A stretch of DNA of 64,000 bases from Lachnospiraceae bacterium (GCA_017622845.1 JAGAQJ010000058.1:1-64000); one strand, 5' to 3'. Counted from the first letter of the stretch, positions 9,502 through 19,602 are shown. The notes: generated by a model not told the origin, from the sequence alone. Made by a program: numbers and translations.

Positions 9502-10557
9502 ATGGATATTATTAGCAGTATTCAGCAAATTTATAATCGGATTGCGGACGAGAAATCAAAGTATATCTATATGGAACGTTTAAATTATAGTATTACAAAA
9601 GATTTGCATTTTCTTCAGGATATGGTTGACAGGACAATACGAGAGAGTGATATATGGCAAAGCTTCTGCAGACAGTTGGCAGCTAGTGCTGCGAAAAATG
9701 ACATGGTTATTTTTGGCGCAGGAATCTGGGGGAATATTTTGTACAGCGAAACATGCAGTTTCATAAATTGGAAAAAGGTGATTGACAGCAATCCTGCAGG
9801 AAAAAGAGTTGGGACATTACAAGTAACGGGTTATAAAGATTTCATGAGAAACTATAATGGTGAAATGATAGTGATTTCTTCTTATAAGAATCAAAGTGAA
9901 ATGCTGGAGCTGCTGCAGAAGGAAGGGATTATTGGTGCTCAGATTTTAAATGCCGGAACTGTAATATATGAGCTGACAGAGAAAGCAATTTATTTCGACT
10001 TAGAAGAATTGACACCACAGGAGGGTGAGGTTTTTGTAGATGCAGGCTGCTATGACGGACTGACTACCAGAAGGTTTTTGGAATGGTGCGGTGGTAAGGG
10101 CTATTCTTATTGCATGGAACCGGATAGACAGAATATTGCATCAGTTAAGAATAATTTGGGTAATGACAAAAGATATGAAGTTGTGAATAAAGCATTATGG
10201 TCGAAAACAATGATGTTATCAATGAATGCAAAGGGGAATTTCGCGACTTCGGTTACTGAAATCGGACAAGACAGTGGTTTGCCCAAGATAGAAGCGGTCT
10301 CATTAGATGACCTGCTGGAAAACAAAACAGTTACTTTTATAAAGATGGATATAGAGGGAGCGGAAGCGGAAGCATTGCGCGGTGCGGAAAAAGTAATAAA
10401 AAAGTATAAACCAAGACTGGCTGTCAGTATCTATCATAAGACAGATGATATTTGGGAAATTCCCAAAATAATATTGGAATACTGCCCGGATTATAAATTA
10501 TATCTGAGACATTATTCATTTTCTTATTATGATACGGTATTATATGCAATTTCGTGA
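9502..10557 (+). CDS. FkbM-family methyltransferase with N-terminal Rossmann module
   Basis: A 351-residue protein; the ATG at 9502 follows GAGAAGTGAG, and the longer reading begins at a TTG overlapping the licD-type gene. Residues about 65-150 form a Rossmann-like module (MVIFGAGIWGNIL, IDSNPAGKRVG). From about 176, VFVDAGCYDGLTTRRF is the SAM-binding motif I, and KMDIEGAEAEALRGA near 280 is the FkbM signature. FkbM enzymes O-methylate sugars or polyketide hydroxyls. In this cluster it probably methylates a glycan residue; whether free, nucleotide-bound or polymer-bound is unknown. It lies tightly between LicD and a GT4 gene. Confidence 0.85.
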   Translation: MDIISSIQQIYNRIADEKSKYIYMERLNYSITKDLHFLQDMVDRTIRESDIWQSFCRQLAASAAKNDMVIFGAGIWGNILYSETCSFINWKKVIDSNPAGKRVGTLQVTGYKDFMRNYNGEMIVISSYKNQSEMLELLQKEGIIGAQILNAGTVIYELTEKAIYFDLEELTPQEGEVFVDAGCYDGLTTRRFLEWCGGKGYSYCMEPDRQNIASVKNNLGNDKRYEVVNKALWSKTMMLSMNAKGNFATSVTEIGQDSGLPKIEAVSLDDLLENKTVTFIKMDIEGAEAEALRGAEKVIKKYKPRLAVSIYHKTDDIWEIPKIILEYCPDYKLYLRHYSFSYYDTVLYAIS

Positions 10558-10575
10558 GAATGGAGGATGATAAAA

Positions 10576-11970
10576 GTGAAATACCTTATCTTTGGGACAG
10601 GAGATTATTATGAGCGTTATAAGAAATGGTTCAACAACGATGAGATAGCGGCGCTTTTGGATAATTCCCCCCAAAAAGCAGGTACCTATATAGATGGAAT
10701 TCAGGTTCTCACGCCTGAGGATGGAGTAAAGCTTGAATTTGATGTGATTGTTATCCTGAGCTTTTATGTGAAGGCAATGAAACAGCAGTTAATGGGACTG
10801 GGCGTGGATAAGGAAAAGATATATCATTTTTATGATTTACATCGGTTCATTGATCGGGCAGGCAGGAAGAAAGAGATAGTGTATTTTGGTGCGCAGAAGG
10901 AAGAAGCATTGTCAGATAAAGCACATAAAGTATTGCTGCTGTCGCAGGATATGACATTAGGCGGTCCTGCAATTGCACTTTATCATGCAGCGGAGATATT
11001 AATAAAAAACGGATATCAGGTAATTTGGGGAACAATGATTGACGGACCATTGAGACAAAAGGTGGTGGAGCTTGGCATAACTGTAGTTTTGGATGTAAAC
11101 CTTCAGATTGAAACAATGAAAGACGCGGATTGGACACAGGGATTTTCATTAGTGTTCTGCAATGCAATAAACTTTTGTGTATATTTGTCAGAAAGGTATC
11201 CGAACACACCGATAATATGGTGGCTTCATGATTCTGCATTTTTTTATGATGGTATTGACAAAGATATGCTGTTTCGGTTAGACAGACGTAACTTAACAGT
11301 GTGTGCTGTCGGCCCGGTGCCTGCACAAGTAATTCAGTCTTTTGTGCCGGATTTACCAGTGACGAACCTGTTATATGGAGTAGCAGACTGCTGTAAGTGC
11401 ACTGATAAAGTTGAGAAGGACTGTGACCGGATATGTTTTGTAACAATTGGATATGTTGAAGAAAGAAAAGGGCAGGATATATTGGTAAAAGCCGTTAAAT
11501 GTTTACCCATTGAACAAAAGAAAAAAGCAGTGTTTTATTTGGTAGGCCAGAATACTTCAACTATGGCGCAGAGACTAAAAGCTGAGCTGAATCGTATTCC
11601 TGAAATCAGGCTGCTTGGAACAGTAGACAGGAATCAGATTAATAAAATTTTAGAGCGTGCAGATGTAATGATTTGCCCGTCAAGGGAGGACCCTATGCCG
11701 ACAGTTGCTGCGGAAGCAATGATGCACAGCGTCCCTTGTATTGTCTCTGATGTAACCGGAACAGCAGCATATATCAGCGATGGTGTGGATGGATTGGTTT
11801 TCCGAAGTGAGGATGAATACGACTTGTCCTTACAGATAAAATGGTGTATCGAAAATCATGATAAGCTGTGTGGTATGGGGGTAAGAGCAAGGCAAATCTA
11901 TAATAATTATTTTTCTATGGAAGTGTTTGAACAGAATTTATTGAATATTGTTAATCAAGAAGTAAGGTGA
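10576..11970 (+). CDS. GT4-family glycosyltransferase with N-terminal Rossmann module
   Basis: A 464-residue protein. GGAGG at 10562-10566 abuts an ATG at 10567 with no spacing, so the GTG at 10576, nine bases away, is the better start. Residues 1-95 form a Rossmann-like module (YLIFGTGDYYERY, ALLDNSPQKAGTYIDG). The glycosyltransferase half starts near 117 (LLLSQDMTLGGPAIAL) and contains VTIGYVEERKGQD near 289 and CPSREDPMPTVAAEAM near 370, the C-terminal donor-binding E-x7-E region of GT4. It should add one sugar to the lipid-linked glycan at the cytoplasmic face. Donor unknown. Confidence 0.85.
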   Translation: MKYLIFGTGDYYERYKKWFNNDEIAALLDNSPQKAGTYIDGIQVLTPEDGVKLEFDVIVILSFYVKAMKQQLMGLGVDKEKIYHFYDLHRFIDRAGRKKEIVYFGAQKEEALSDKAHKVLLLSQDMTLGGPAIALYHAAEILIKNGYQVIWGTMIDGPLRQKVVELGITVVLDVNLQIETMKDADWTQGFSLVFCNAINFCVYLSERYPNTPIIWWLHDSAFFYDGIDKDMLFRLDRRNLTVCAVGPVPAQVIQSFVPDLPVTNLLYGVADCCKCTDKVEKDCDRICFVTIGYVEERKGQDILVKAVKCLPIEQKKKAVFYLVGQNTSTMAQRLKAELNRIPEIRLLGTVDRNQINKILERADVMICPSREDPMPTVAAEAMMHSVPCIVSDVTGTAAYISDGVDGLVFRSEDEYDLSLQIKWCIENHDKLCGMGVRARQIYNNYFSMEVFEQNLLNIVNQEVR

Positions 11971-12015
11971 GCAGCAGGGAGGAACGAAGGCTGTTGTTTT
12001 AGAGGAGAATGATAA

Positions 12016-13101
12016 ATGGACTTAGCAATCTACGGTGCCCAAGGGATTGCCCTTGGCGCATATGAAGCAATACACGGCATATATCCGCAACGAAGAATCA
12101 GATGTTTTCTTATAACAGAACGGGAAATGAACGCAGAATATCTTTCCGGAATTCCGGTTTTAGAGTTAAAAAGCTTTGCAGGCAAGCTGTCAGACAGGGA
12201 AAAAGAAAATATGGAAATTCTGATAGCTACTCCGGAAAATGTTATGCCGGAGATTGAGGAATGCCTTGACAAATATGGACTGTACTGTCATGTACGCCTG
12301 ACATCTTCACGATGGACAGAGCTTATAGGGTATCATTGTGCCTGCGACAAAAATTATATTCCTTTATCTGCGCTGCCTGTCGGTTATCATCGTCCCGGAA
12401 TGCATGTGTTTATGGCAAAGTTTTATAAAGACAAGCCATTGTCTGCAGATTACAATATGCCTGAATGGATTACGCCGATACAGGTAGGCGCATCGTTATG
12501 TGAGAAAAGAGTCGCTAATATCTTAGATTGTGACGGGGAAAATATATCAGAGAAAAATGGTAATTATTCGGAGCTTACAGCGCTTTACTGGATATGGAAA
12601 AACAGACTTTCCTACAAAAATGCTGAAGATAACAATGAATTTTATGGTTTGACACATTACCGCAGAATATTACAATTGTCAGAGGATGATATTTTGAGAC
12701 TGGCTGACAATGATGTGGATGTGGTACTGCCATTTCCTATGCCGTATGAACCGGATATTGGGGAACATCATAAAAGATATCTAAAGGCTGAGGATTGGAA
12801 TGCTCTGGTTAAGGCATTAGAAGAAATACAGCCGGAATACGCCTTGAATTTACCAGAAGTTTTGCAGCAGCGGTATTTTTATAACTATAATATGATGCTG
12901 GCACGAAAGAAAATTCTGGCAGATTATTGTGAATGGCTTTTTCCGATATTGGAGAGGATAGAGGAATTAAGTATTCCAAAGGGCTGTGAACGAAAGGACA
13001 GATATATTGGTTATATGGCTGAAACATTAGCAACGCTATATTTTATGTTAAATAAGGACAGGCTTACGATTGTCCATGCAGGATATAAATTTTTGACTTA
13101 A
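12016..13101 (+). CDS. DUF4422 putative glycosyltransferase with N-terminal Rossmann module
   Basis: A 361-residue protein. Residues 1-100 are a Rossmann-like module (LAIYGAQGIALGAYEAI, then a second half with IPVLELKSF). Residues about 130-350 match DUF4422, with MAKFYKDKPL, NYSELTALYWIWKN and FYGLTHYRRIL. DUF4422 proteins occur in capsule and exopolysaccharide clusters and are thought to be glycosyltransferases, though the chemistry is poorly documented. GAGGAGA precedes the ATG. The gene is followed after 16 bases by the ribulose-phosphate epimerase. Confidence 0.8.
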   Translation: MDLAIYGAQGIALGAYEAIHGIYPQRRIRCFLITEREMNAEYLSGIPVLELKSFAGKLSDREKENMEILIATPENVMPEIEECLDKYGLYCHVRLTSSRWTELIGYHCACDKNYIPLSALPVGYHRPGMHVFMAKFYKDKPLSADYNMPEWITPIQVGASLCEKRVANILDCDGENISEKNGNYSELTALYWIWKNRLSYKNAEDNNEFYGLTHYRRILQLSEDDILRLADNDVDVVLPFPMPYEPDIGEHHKRYLKAEDWNALVKALEEIQPEYALNLPEVLQQRYFYNYNMMLARKKILADYCEWLFPILERIEELSIPKGCERKDRYIGYMAETLATLYFMLNKDRLTIVHAGYKFLT

Positions 13102-13117
13102 GATTGTGAGGAAAAGA

Positions 13118-13780
13118 ATGTACTTTGAACTAATGGCATCAATGATGTGCGCCAATTATGCAAACCTTGAAAAGGAAATCAAAGAATTAGAGGACGGCAG
13201 TATTGATTCGTTTCATATCGACATCATGGACGGACGGTATGTACCGAATTATGCGATGTCGCTGAATGACTTAAAATACATAGCGTCTGTGGCCAAAAAG
13301 CCGCTTGATGTACACCTTATGGTAGAGCATCCTAACAACACGATAGCGCTTTTTACAAATGCGCTGCGGACAGGAGACACGATTTATATCCACCCGGAGG
13401 CAGAGTATCATCCGGCTGCAACCTTGCAGAAAATTATTGCTGCCGGGCTTGTTCCGGGAATTGCCATCAATCCGGGAACAAGCGTCGAGACAGTCATGGA
13501 AATGCTGCGTATTGTGAAAAAGGTACTGGTCATGACTGTAAATCCCGGTAATGCAGGACAGATGTTCATGCCGTATGTCGGAAAGAAAATAACGAAGCTG
13601 CTGGCACTCAAGGATGAGATGCAGTTTGAGCTCTACTGGGATGGGGCATGTACTGCTGATAAAATACTGGAATATGCTCCCAAGGGGGTAGACGGTTTTG
13701 TGCTGGGGACGTCCTTGCTGTTTGGCAAGGGGAAGCCATATGGAGAAATCCTGCAGGAGATAAGGGATTTAAGATTTTGA
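13118..13780 (+). CDS. rpe: Ribulose-phosphate 3-epimerase family protein
   Basis: A 220-residue TIM-barrel protein. The ATG at 13118 has GTGAGG upstream; an in-frame GTG at 13106 is less likely. Family motifs are FHIDIMDGRYVPN, DVHLMVEHP and VLVMTVNPGNAGQMF, which carry the metal-binding His and Asp residues. The usual opening APSILSADF is replaced by MASMMCANY, so substrate preference may differ. The classical reaction interconverts ribulose-5-phosphate and xylulose-5-phosphate. Located directly before a TarI/TarJ-like pair, it probably supplies a pentulose phosphate for CDP-pentitol synthesis rather than the pentose phosphate pathway alone; that is inference from context. Confidence 0.8.
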   Translation: MYFELMASMMCANYANLEKEIKELEDGSIDSFHIDIMDGRYVPNYAMSLNDLKYIASVAKKPLDVHLMVEHPNNTIALFTNALRTGDTIYIHPEAEYHPAATLQKIIAAGLVPGIAINPGTSVETVMEMLRIVKKVLVMTVNPGNAGQMFMPYVGKKITKLLALKDEMQFELYWDGACTADKILEYAPKGVDGFVLGTSLLFGKGKPYGEILQEIRDLRF

Positions 13781-13834
13781 GGGAAAAAGTTCGTTCTTAT
13801 TGGAGCAAGAAAAAACTGATAAGGGAGGCATTCA

Positions 13835-14533
13835 ATGAACACGGCACTGATACTTTCCGGCGGAACAGGCACAAGATTAGGCGCTGATATTCCAAAGCAG
13901 TACCTTATGGCTGGCGGGAAGCCGCTGATTGCATACTGTATCGAAACATTATCAATGCATGATATGATTGATACGATTTGGATTGTGGCAGATGCAGCAT
14001 GGCAGGAAAGGCTCATCCAATGGCTGCATAAAGCCGATAGAAATAAAAAATTCAGAGGATTTTCCAAGCCGGGAGCAAACAGGCAGTTATCCGTTTTTCA
14101 TGGACTTGAGGATATTCGTAAGTCTGCTTCCGATGATGACATCGTATTGATCCATGACGCGGCAAGGCCTTTGTTAACGCATCAAATGATAACAGACTGC
14201 ATAGAGGGGATGAGGGGGCATGAAGGGGTTCTTCCTGTCCTTCCTATGAAGGATACAATTTATCAAAGTGAAGACGGCAGATTTGTTTCTTCCTTATTAG
14301 ACAGGAAGAAACTATTTGCAGGGCAGGCACCGGAATGCTTTGTTCTGGGAAGATATCTGGAGGCAAACAGAAAACTGCTGCCGGATAAAATTCTTGCAGT
14401 TAACGGTTCTACAGAGCCGGCAGTGCTGGCAGGAATGGATATTGTCATGATTAAGGGTGATGAAAGGAACTTTAAGATAACAACGCAGGCTGATTTGGAC
14501 AGATTTTGCCGTTGGCTGAATGAAAAAGATTGA
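13835..14533 (+). CDS. IspD/TarI-type cytidylyltransferase (second copy)
   Basis: A 232-residue protein with LILSGGTGTRLGADIPKQYL, the CTP-binding loop, VLIHDAARPLL and a FKITTQADL C-terminal motif typical of the IspD/TarI family. It differs clearly from the copy at 6503-7216, so the two probably activate different alditol phosphates. Because it is followed immediately by a zinc alcohol dehydrogenase, the pair resembles TarI-TarJ, which make CDP-ribitol from ribulose-5-phosphate. MEP-pathway IspD is the alternative but fits the context poorly. GGGAGG precedes the ATG. Confidence 0.8.
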   Translation: MNTALILSGGTGTRLGADIPKQYLMAGGKPLIAYCIETLSMHDMIDTIWIVADAAWQERLIQWLHKADRNKKFRGFSKPGANRQLSVFHGLEDIRKSASDDDIVLIHDAARPLLTHQMITDCIEGMRGHEGVLPVLPMKDTIYQSEDGRFVSSLLDRKKLFAGQAPECFVLGRYLEANRKLLPDKILAVNGSTEPAVLAGMDIVMIKGDERNFKITTQADLDRFCRWLNEKD

Positions 14534-14568
14534 TATAAGGATAGATAGAGGTAAGGAGCAGGGTTACT

Positions 14569-15636
14569 ATGAAAGCATGGATATTACACAAGCCAGGCAA
14601 CATTCAATATGAAGATGCAGATATGCCGCAGATGAAAAGGAATGAGGTTCTTGTAAAGGTAAGGGCTGTCGGTATCTGTGGTTCTGATATTCCACGCATT
14701 TATCGTGATGGCGCGCACAGGATGCCATTGATACCAGGACACGAATTTTCTGGTGAAGTGGTGGAGACTGAAACCGGCTCAGACAGGAATTGGCTGCATA
14801 AACGAGTTGGTGTTTTTCCGTTAATTCCCTGCTTCTCATGCATTGCCTGTGAAAATGGAAGGCATGAGATGTGCAGGCAGTACAGCTATCTGGGTTCAAG
14901 GCGTGACGGTGGGTTTGCAGAATATGCTGCAGTGCCGCAGCAGAATTTGATAGAGCTTCCGGACAATGTCTCGTTTGAACAGGCTGCGATGCTTGAGCCT
15001 ATGGCTGTGGCAGTACATGCGATGCGCAGGGTTTTGGTAAAGGAGACAGACACAGTTGTAGTATGCGGACTGGGAACAATCGGGATTTTTCTGGTTATGC
15101 TTCTTTTGGAGCGCGGCATCAAAAATATTCTTGCAGTTGGAAATAAAGATTTTCAAAGGGATAAGGTTCTGGAACTGGGATTAACAGGAAATCAATTTTG
15201 CGATAGCAGACAGGAGGATATAACAAAATGGGTACATTTGCACACAGACGGAATGGGTGCAAATGTATTCTTTGAATGTGTCGGAAAAAATGAGACTGTG
15301 CTGCAGGCGTTGAATGTAACAGCACCCGGTGGCTCTGTCTGCATGGTTGGGAATCCATATACAGATATGAATCTGGACAAGCAGACCTGGTGGAAAATAT
15401 TGAGAAATCAGCTTGAGATAACAGGGACATGGAATTCTTCATTTTTCAGCGATGGGACTGAAACCGGACAAAAGGATACAGACTGGAGCTATGTGATTGG
15501 GCTTTTGGCAAAAGAAAGGATTGCTCCGCAGCAGTTTATATCACATAGGCTGGGTTTGGAGCATTTGGACGAGGGCCTGCATATTATGAGGGATAAGAGA
15601 GAGGATTATTTAAAAATTATGGCTGTCCTGCAATAA
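14569..15636 (+). CDS. Zinc-dependent medium-chain alcohol/polyol dehydrogenase, TarJ/GatD-like
   Basis: A 355-residue medium-chain dehydrogenase. GICGSD and the following GHEFSGEV carry the catalytic zinc ligands Cys and His-Glu. The stretch CFSCIACENGRHEMC provides the four cysteines of the structural zinc. VVCGLGTIGIF near residue 162 is the NAD(P) glycine loop. Known relatives include galactitol-1-phosphate dehydrogenase and TarJ, which reduces ribulose-5-phosphate to ribitol-5-phosphate. Following a cytidylyltransferase and a pentulose epimerase, a TarJ-like ketose-phosphate reduction is the most economical reading. AAGGAG precedes the ATG. It is the last gene of the glycan cluster. Confidence 0.8.
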   Translation: MKAWILHKPGNIQYEDADMPQMKRNEVLVKVRAVGICGSDIPRIYRDGAHRMPLIPGHEFSGEVVETETGSDRNWLHKRVGVFPLIPCFSCIACENGRHEMCRQYSYLGSRRDGGFAEYAAVPQQNLIELPDNVSFEQAAMLEPMAVAVHAMRRVLVKETDTVVVCGLGTIGIFLVMLLLERGIKNILAVGNKDFQRDKVLELGLTGNQFCDSRQEDITKWVHLHTDGMGANVFFECVGKNETVLQALNVTAPGGSVCMVGNPYTDMNLDKQTWWKILRNQLEITGTWNSSFFSDGTETGQKDTDWSYVIGLLAKERIAPQQFISHRLGLEHLDEGLHIMRDKREDYLKIMAVLQ

Positions 15637-15661
15637 GAAAAATATTGGTTTACAGCAGTGA

Positions 15662-17119
<1,458 letters not shown>

Positions 17120-17124
17120 GGTGC

Positions 17125-17150
17125 AAAAAGGGCGAGAATTCGTCCTTTTT
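17125..17150 (+). terminator. Rho-independent terminator of eno
   Basis: A 10-bp stem (17126-17135 with 17140-17149, one G-T pair) with a GAAT loop ends in a T run six bases after the eno stop. Confidence 0.85.
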
Positions 17151-17351
17151 CACAATTCAGCCGAATTAAAAACAGACAATTTGCGAAATTTACATAAATT
17201 TTTTAAATAATATAAACAATTAAGAAAATTCACCGATATATATTATGCGCAGCAAAATATTATTAGTTAAAACAGATATAAAAGATGTGAACCAATACCC
17301 TTATTATGCCAACACACATGTTTTATAGCTGCATTAGCTGATAATTTCAAG

Positions 17352-17403
17352 ATAGGGTGTTTAATAATCCGGATTAATCCGGGTCATTAGACACCCTATT
17401 TTG
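17352..17403. other. Long hairpin with nested palindrome upstream of pstS
   Basis: A 14-bp stem (17352-17365 with 17386-17399, one G-T pair) encloses the perfect palindrome CCGGATTAATCCGG. It is followed by TTTTG. It could be a second terminator insulating pst from eno, or a regulatory structure; it lies directly before the Pho boxes. The remainder of 17151-17351 shows no gene. Confidence 0.6.
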
Positions 17404-17404
17404 A

Positions 17405-17473
17405 TTTACAAATATTTTACTCTTATTTTACCGGAATTGTCTTTTGTATTTTACATGGCAGCTTTACTATAAA
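17405..17473 (+). promoter_or_regulatory. Triple Pho box and promoter of the pst operon
   Basis: TTTACA (17405-17410), TTTACT (17416-17421) and TTTACC (17427-17432) are direct repeats spaced exactly 11 bases apart. That is the spacing of PhoP-bound repeats (TTaACA-like, 5-base gaps) in Gram-positive phosphate regulons. A TATAAA -10 candidate lies at 17468-17473 with a poor -35 (TTGTAT, 17444-17449), as expected for an activator-dependent promoter. Two more TTTAC copies (17450, 17463) are out of phase. Confidence 0.65.
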
Positions 17474-17590
17474 AATTGTCAGGGGGAACAATGAAAACAA
17501 ATAACAAAGCCCTTGATAAATTTCATAAGCAACAGACTGCGTACATACAAAGATAAAAACAAAAGCAGTCAAAATAGGAGGAAAATGATT

Positions 17591-18556
17591 ATGAAAAATG
17601 CAGCATTCAGAAAAGGTATCGCTATGACTATGGCATCAGCAATGGTGTTAGGACTTTCTGCCTGCGGAAGCTCAAATGCAGATTCGACAGCTTCACAGGA
17701 CACATCAGCCAATACATCTGTGCAGGATACGACAGCACAGAACAATGCATCTGAAACGACAGACAGTGCAGCTGACACAACAGACAACGCAGCAGATGCA
17801 CAGACAGAGCAGAAGGATTTGTCCGGCACAATTACAATGGCTGGCTCAACTTCTATGGAGAAGCTTGCAAATGCAGTAGCAGAGAGCTTCATGGAGAAAT
17901 ATCCCAATGTAACAGTTACAGCAGAGTTTACCGGCTCATCAGCAGGTATTGAGTCGCTTCTTGCAGGCAGTGTGAACATCGGTAATTCTTCAAGAGCGCT
18001 TAAGGACAGTGAGAAGGAAAGCGGAGCAGTAGAAAATATCGTGGCGATTGACGGTATTGCGGTTGTTACAGATACAGCAAATGCGGTGACTGACCTTACA
18101 AAAGAACAGCTAATCAGCATTTATACAGGACAGACCACCAATTGGAGCGAGCTTGGCGGCGAGGATACAGCGATTGTAGTTGTAGGACGTGAAGCAGGTT
18201 CCGGTACAAGAGGAGCTTTCGAGGAGCTTCTTGAGATTCAGGATCAGTGTGCATATGCCAACGAGCTTGATTCTACAGGAGCAGTTATGGCAAAGGTTGC
18301 ATCAACGCCGGGAGCAATCGGCTATGTATCACTTGATGTGTTAGATGATACCGTTCAAGCATTTTCTTTAGAGGGTGTAACAGCTACTGCAGAAAACATC
18401 AAAGCTGGTGACTATTTCTTAAGCAGACCGTTTGTAATGGCTACAAAGGGCGAGATTTCAGAACAGGATGAGCTTGTACAGGAGCTTTTTAACTACCTTT
18501 CTTCTGAAGAAGGCAAGGCTGTTATCTCAGCAGTAGGACTCATCAATGTTGATTAA
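17591..18556 (+). CDS. pstS: Phosphate ABC transporter substrate-binding lipoprotein PstS
   Basis: A 321-residue secreted lipoprotein that binds inorganic phosphate outside the membrane and hands it to PstCA. AGGAGG at 17576-17581 sits nine bases from the ATG at 17591; longer readings are rejected. The signal peptide ends in the lipobox LSAC, followed by a Ser/Thr/Ala/Asp-rich linker to about residue 78. The mature domain has ITMAGSTSMEKL, FTGSSAGI and GREAGSGTRGAFEE, the phosphate-coordinating loops of PstS. It is the first gene of a complete pst-phoU set behind Pho boxes, so phosphate starvation should induce it. A hairpin after the stop probably lets it be expressed above pstC. Confidence 0.95.
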   Translation: MKNAAFRKGIAMTMASAMVLGLSACGSSNADSTASQDTSANTSVQDTTAQNNASETTDSAADTTDNAADAQTEQKDLSGTITMAGSTSMEKLANAVAESFMEKYPNVTVTAEFTGSSAGIESLLAGSVNIGNSSRALKDSEKESGAVENIVAIDGIAVVTDTANAVTDLTKEQLISIYTGQTTNWSELGGEDTAIVVVGREAGSGTRGAFEELLEIQDQCAYANELDSTGAVMAKVASTPGAIGYVSLDVLDDTVQAFSLEGVTATAENIKAGDYFLSRPFVMATKGEISEQDELVQELFNYLSSEEGKAVISAVGLINVD

Positions 18557-18584
18557 TCAAAGCTGAACGAATATATTAGTGTTT

Positions 18585-18633
18585 GCTGTCTCCTTACCTC
18601 CCATAATTTTACATATTTAAAAAAGGAGACAGC
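18585..18633 (+). other. Inverted repeat between pstS and pstC
   Basis: A perfect 11-bp inverted repeat (18585-18595 with 18623-18633) follows the pstS stop. It may stabilise the pstS message or reduce read-through into pstCAB, giving excess binding protein. It is not followed by a convincing T run. Confidence 0.6.
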
Positions 18634-18654
18634 GTAAAAAAAGGTTGAATTCAT

Positions 18655-19602
18655 ATGGATAATAATATGGTAATGAGCAAGTCATTTTCAATTATCGAAG
18701 GTAAAAAAACGAAAGCAGTGACCGAACTGGTCATGAAATATATATTTTTAATCTGTGCCTTTTTTGCAGTTTTGGCAGTGTTTTCTATCACCTTGTATAT
18801 GGTGCTGAATGGTACGCCGGCGCTTTTTAAGGTAGGAATCAAGGAAATCCTGTTCGGCACAGAGTGGGCGCCAGCAGCGGCAGAGCCGAAGTACGGAATC
18901 CTTTATGTTATCTTTACCTCAATCGTAGGTACCGCATGTGCAGTTCTGATAGGAGTTCCTATCGGCGTATTGACTGCCGTATTCATCGCAGAGGTTGCTC
19001 CTAAGAAATTGTCTGCAATAGTCAAGCCGGCAGTGGAGCTTTTGGCAGGCATTCCGTCCGTTATATACGGGCTTTTGGGTATCATGCTTTTAAATCCGCT
19101 TATGTATAAGCTGGAGCTTTTGGTATTTAAAGGTTCCAAAACGCATCAGTTTACAGGCGGTTCCAACCTTCTGTCAGCAATTATCGTTTTGGCAATTATG
19201 ATTCTGCCTACGGTGATTAATATTAGCGAATCGGCTATCAAGGCAGTCCCGAAGGATATGAGAAGCGCATCGCTGGCATTAGGAGCTTCTAAGATACAGA
19301 CGATTTTTAAGGTAGTTCTTCCGGTTGCAAAGTCAGGAATTATGTCAGCGGTCGTCCTCGGAGTCGGAAGGGCAATCGGAGAAGCAATGGCGATTACGCT
19401 GGTATCAGGAAGCTCTGTAAACCTTCCGCTGCCGTTCAACTCTGTTCGCTTTCTCACTACAGCGATTGTAGCGGAGATGGGATATGCGGCGGACGAACAC
19501 AGACAAGTGCTGTTTACGATAGGCTTGGTATTGTTTGTATTTATTATGCTGGTCAATACAGTATTTTCACGGCTTTTAACCGGCAGGAAAACGGAAGAAT
19601 AG
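18655..19602 (+). CDS. pstC: Phosphate ABC transporter permease PstC
   Basis: A 315-residue integral membrane protein with about six hydrophobic segments, the first near residues 27-50. The loop ALGASKIQTIFKVVLPVA contains the EAA-type motif that contacts the PstB ATPase, and IGEAMAITLVSG is typical of PstC. Together with PstA it forms the phosphate channel. The ribosome site before the ATG is weak (AGGTTGA), and the gene follows a hairpin, so translation may be limiting. The pstA gene begins 57 bases downstream. Confidence 0.93.
   Translation: MDNNMVMSKSFSIIEGKKTKAVTELVMKYIFLICAFFAVLAVFSITLYMVLNGTPALFKVGIKEILFGTEWAPAAAEPKYGILYVIFTSIVGTACAVLIGVPIGVLTAVFIAEVAPKKLSAIVKPAVELLAGIPSVIYGLLGIMLLNPLMYKLELLVFKGSKTHQFTGGSNLLSAIIVLAIMILPTVINISESAIKAVPKDMRSASLALGASKIQTIFKVVLPVAKSGIMSAVVLGVGRAIGEAMAITLVSGSSVNLPLPFNSVRFLTTAIVAEMGYAADEHRQVLFTIGLVLFVFIMLVNTVFSRLLTGRKTEE

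Noticed and set aside
10847-11446. 199-residue minus-strand reading frame
   Set aside because: Antisense to the GT4 gene, with no ribosome site and low-complexity composition; a shadow of real coding sequence.
17569-18120. 183-residue minus-strand reading frame
   Set aside because: Antisense to the Ala/Thr-rich pstS start; its Ser/Ala-rich composition is a mirror artefact.
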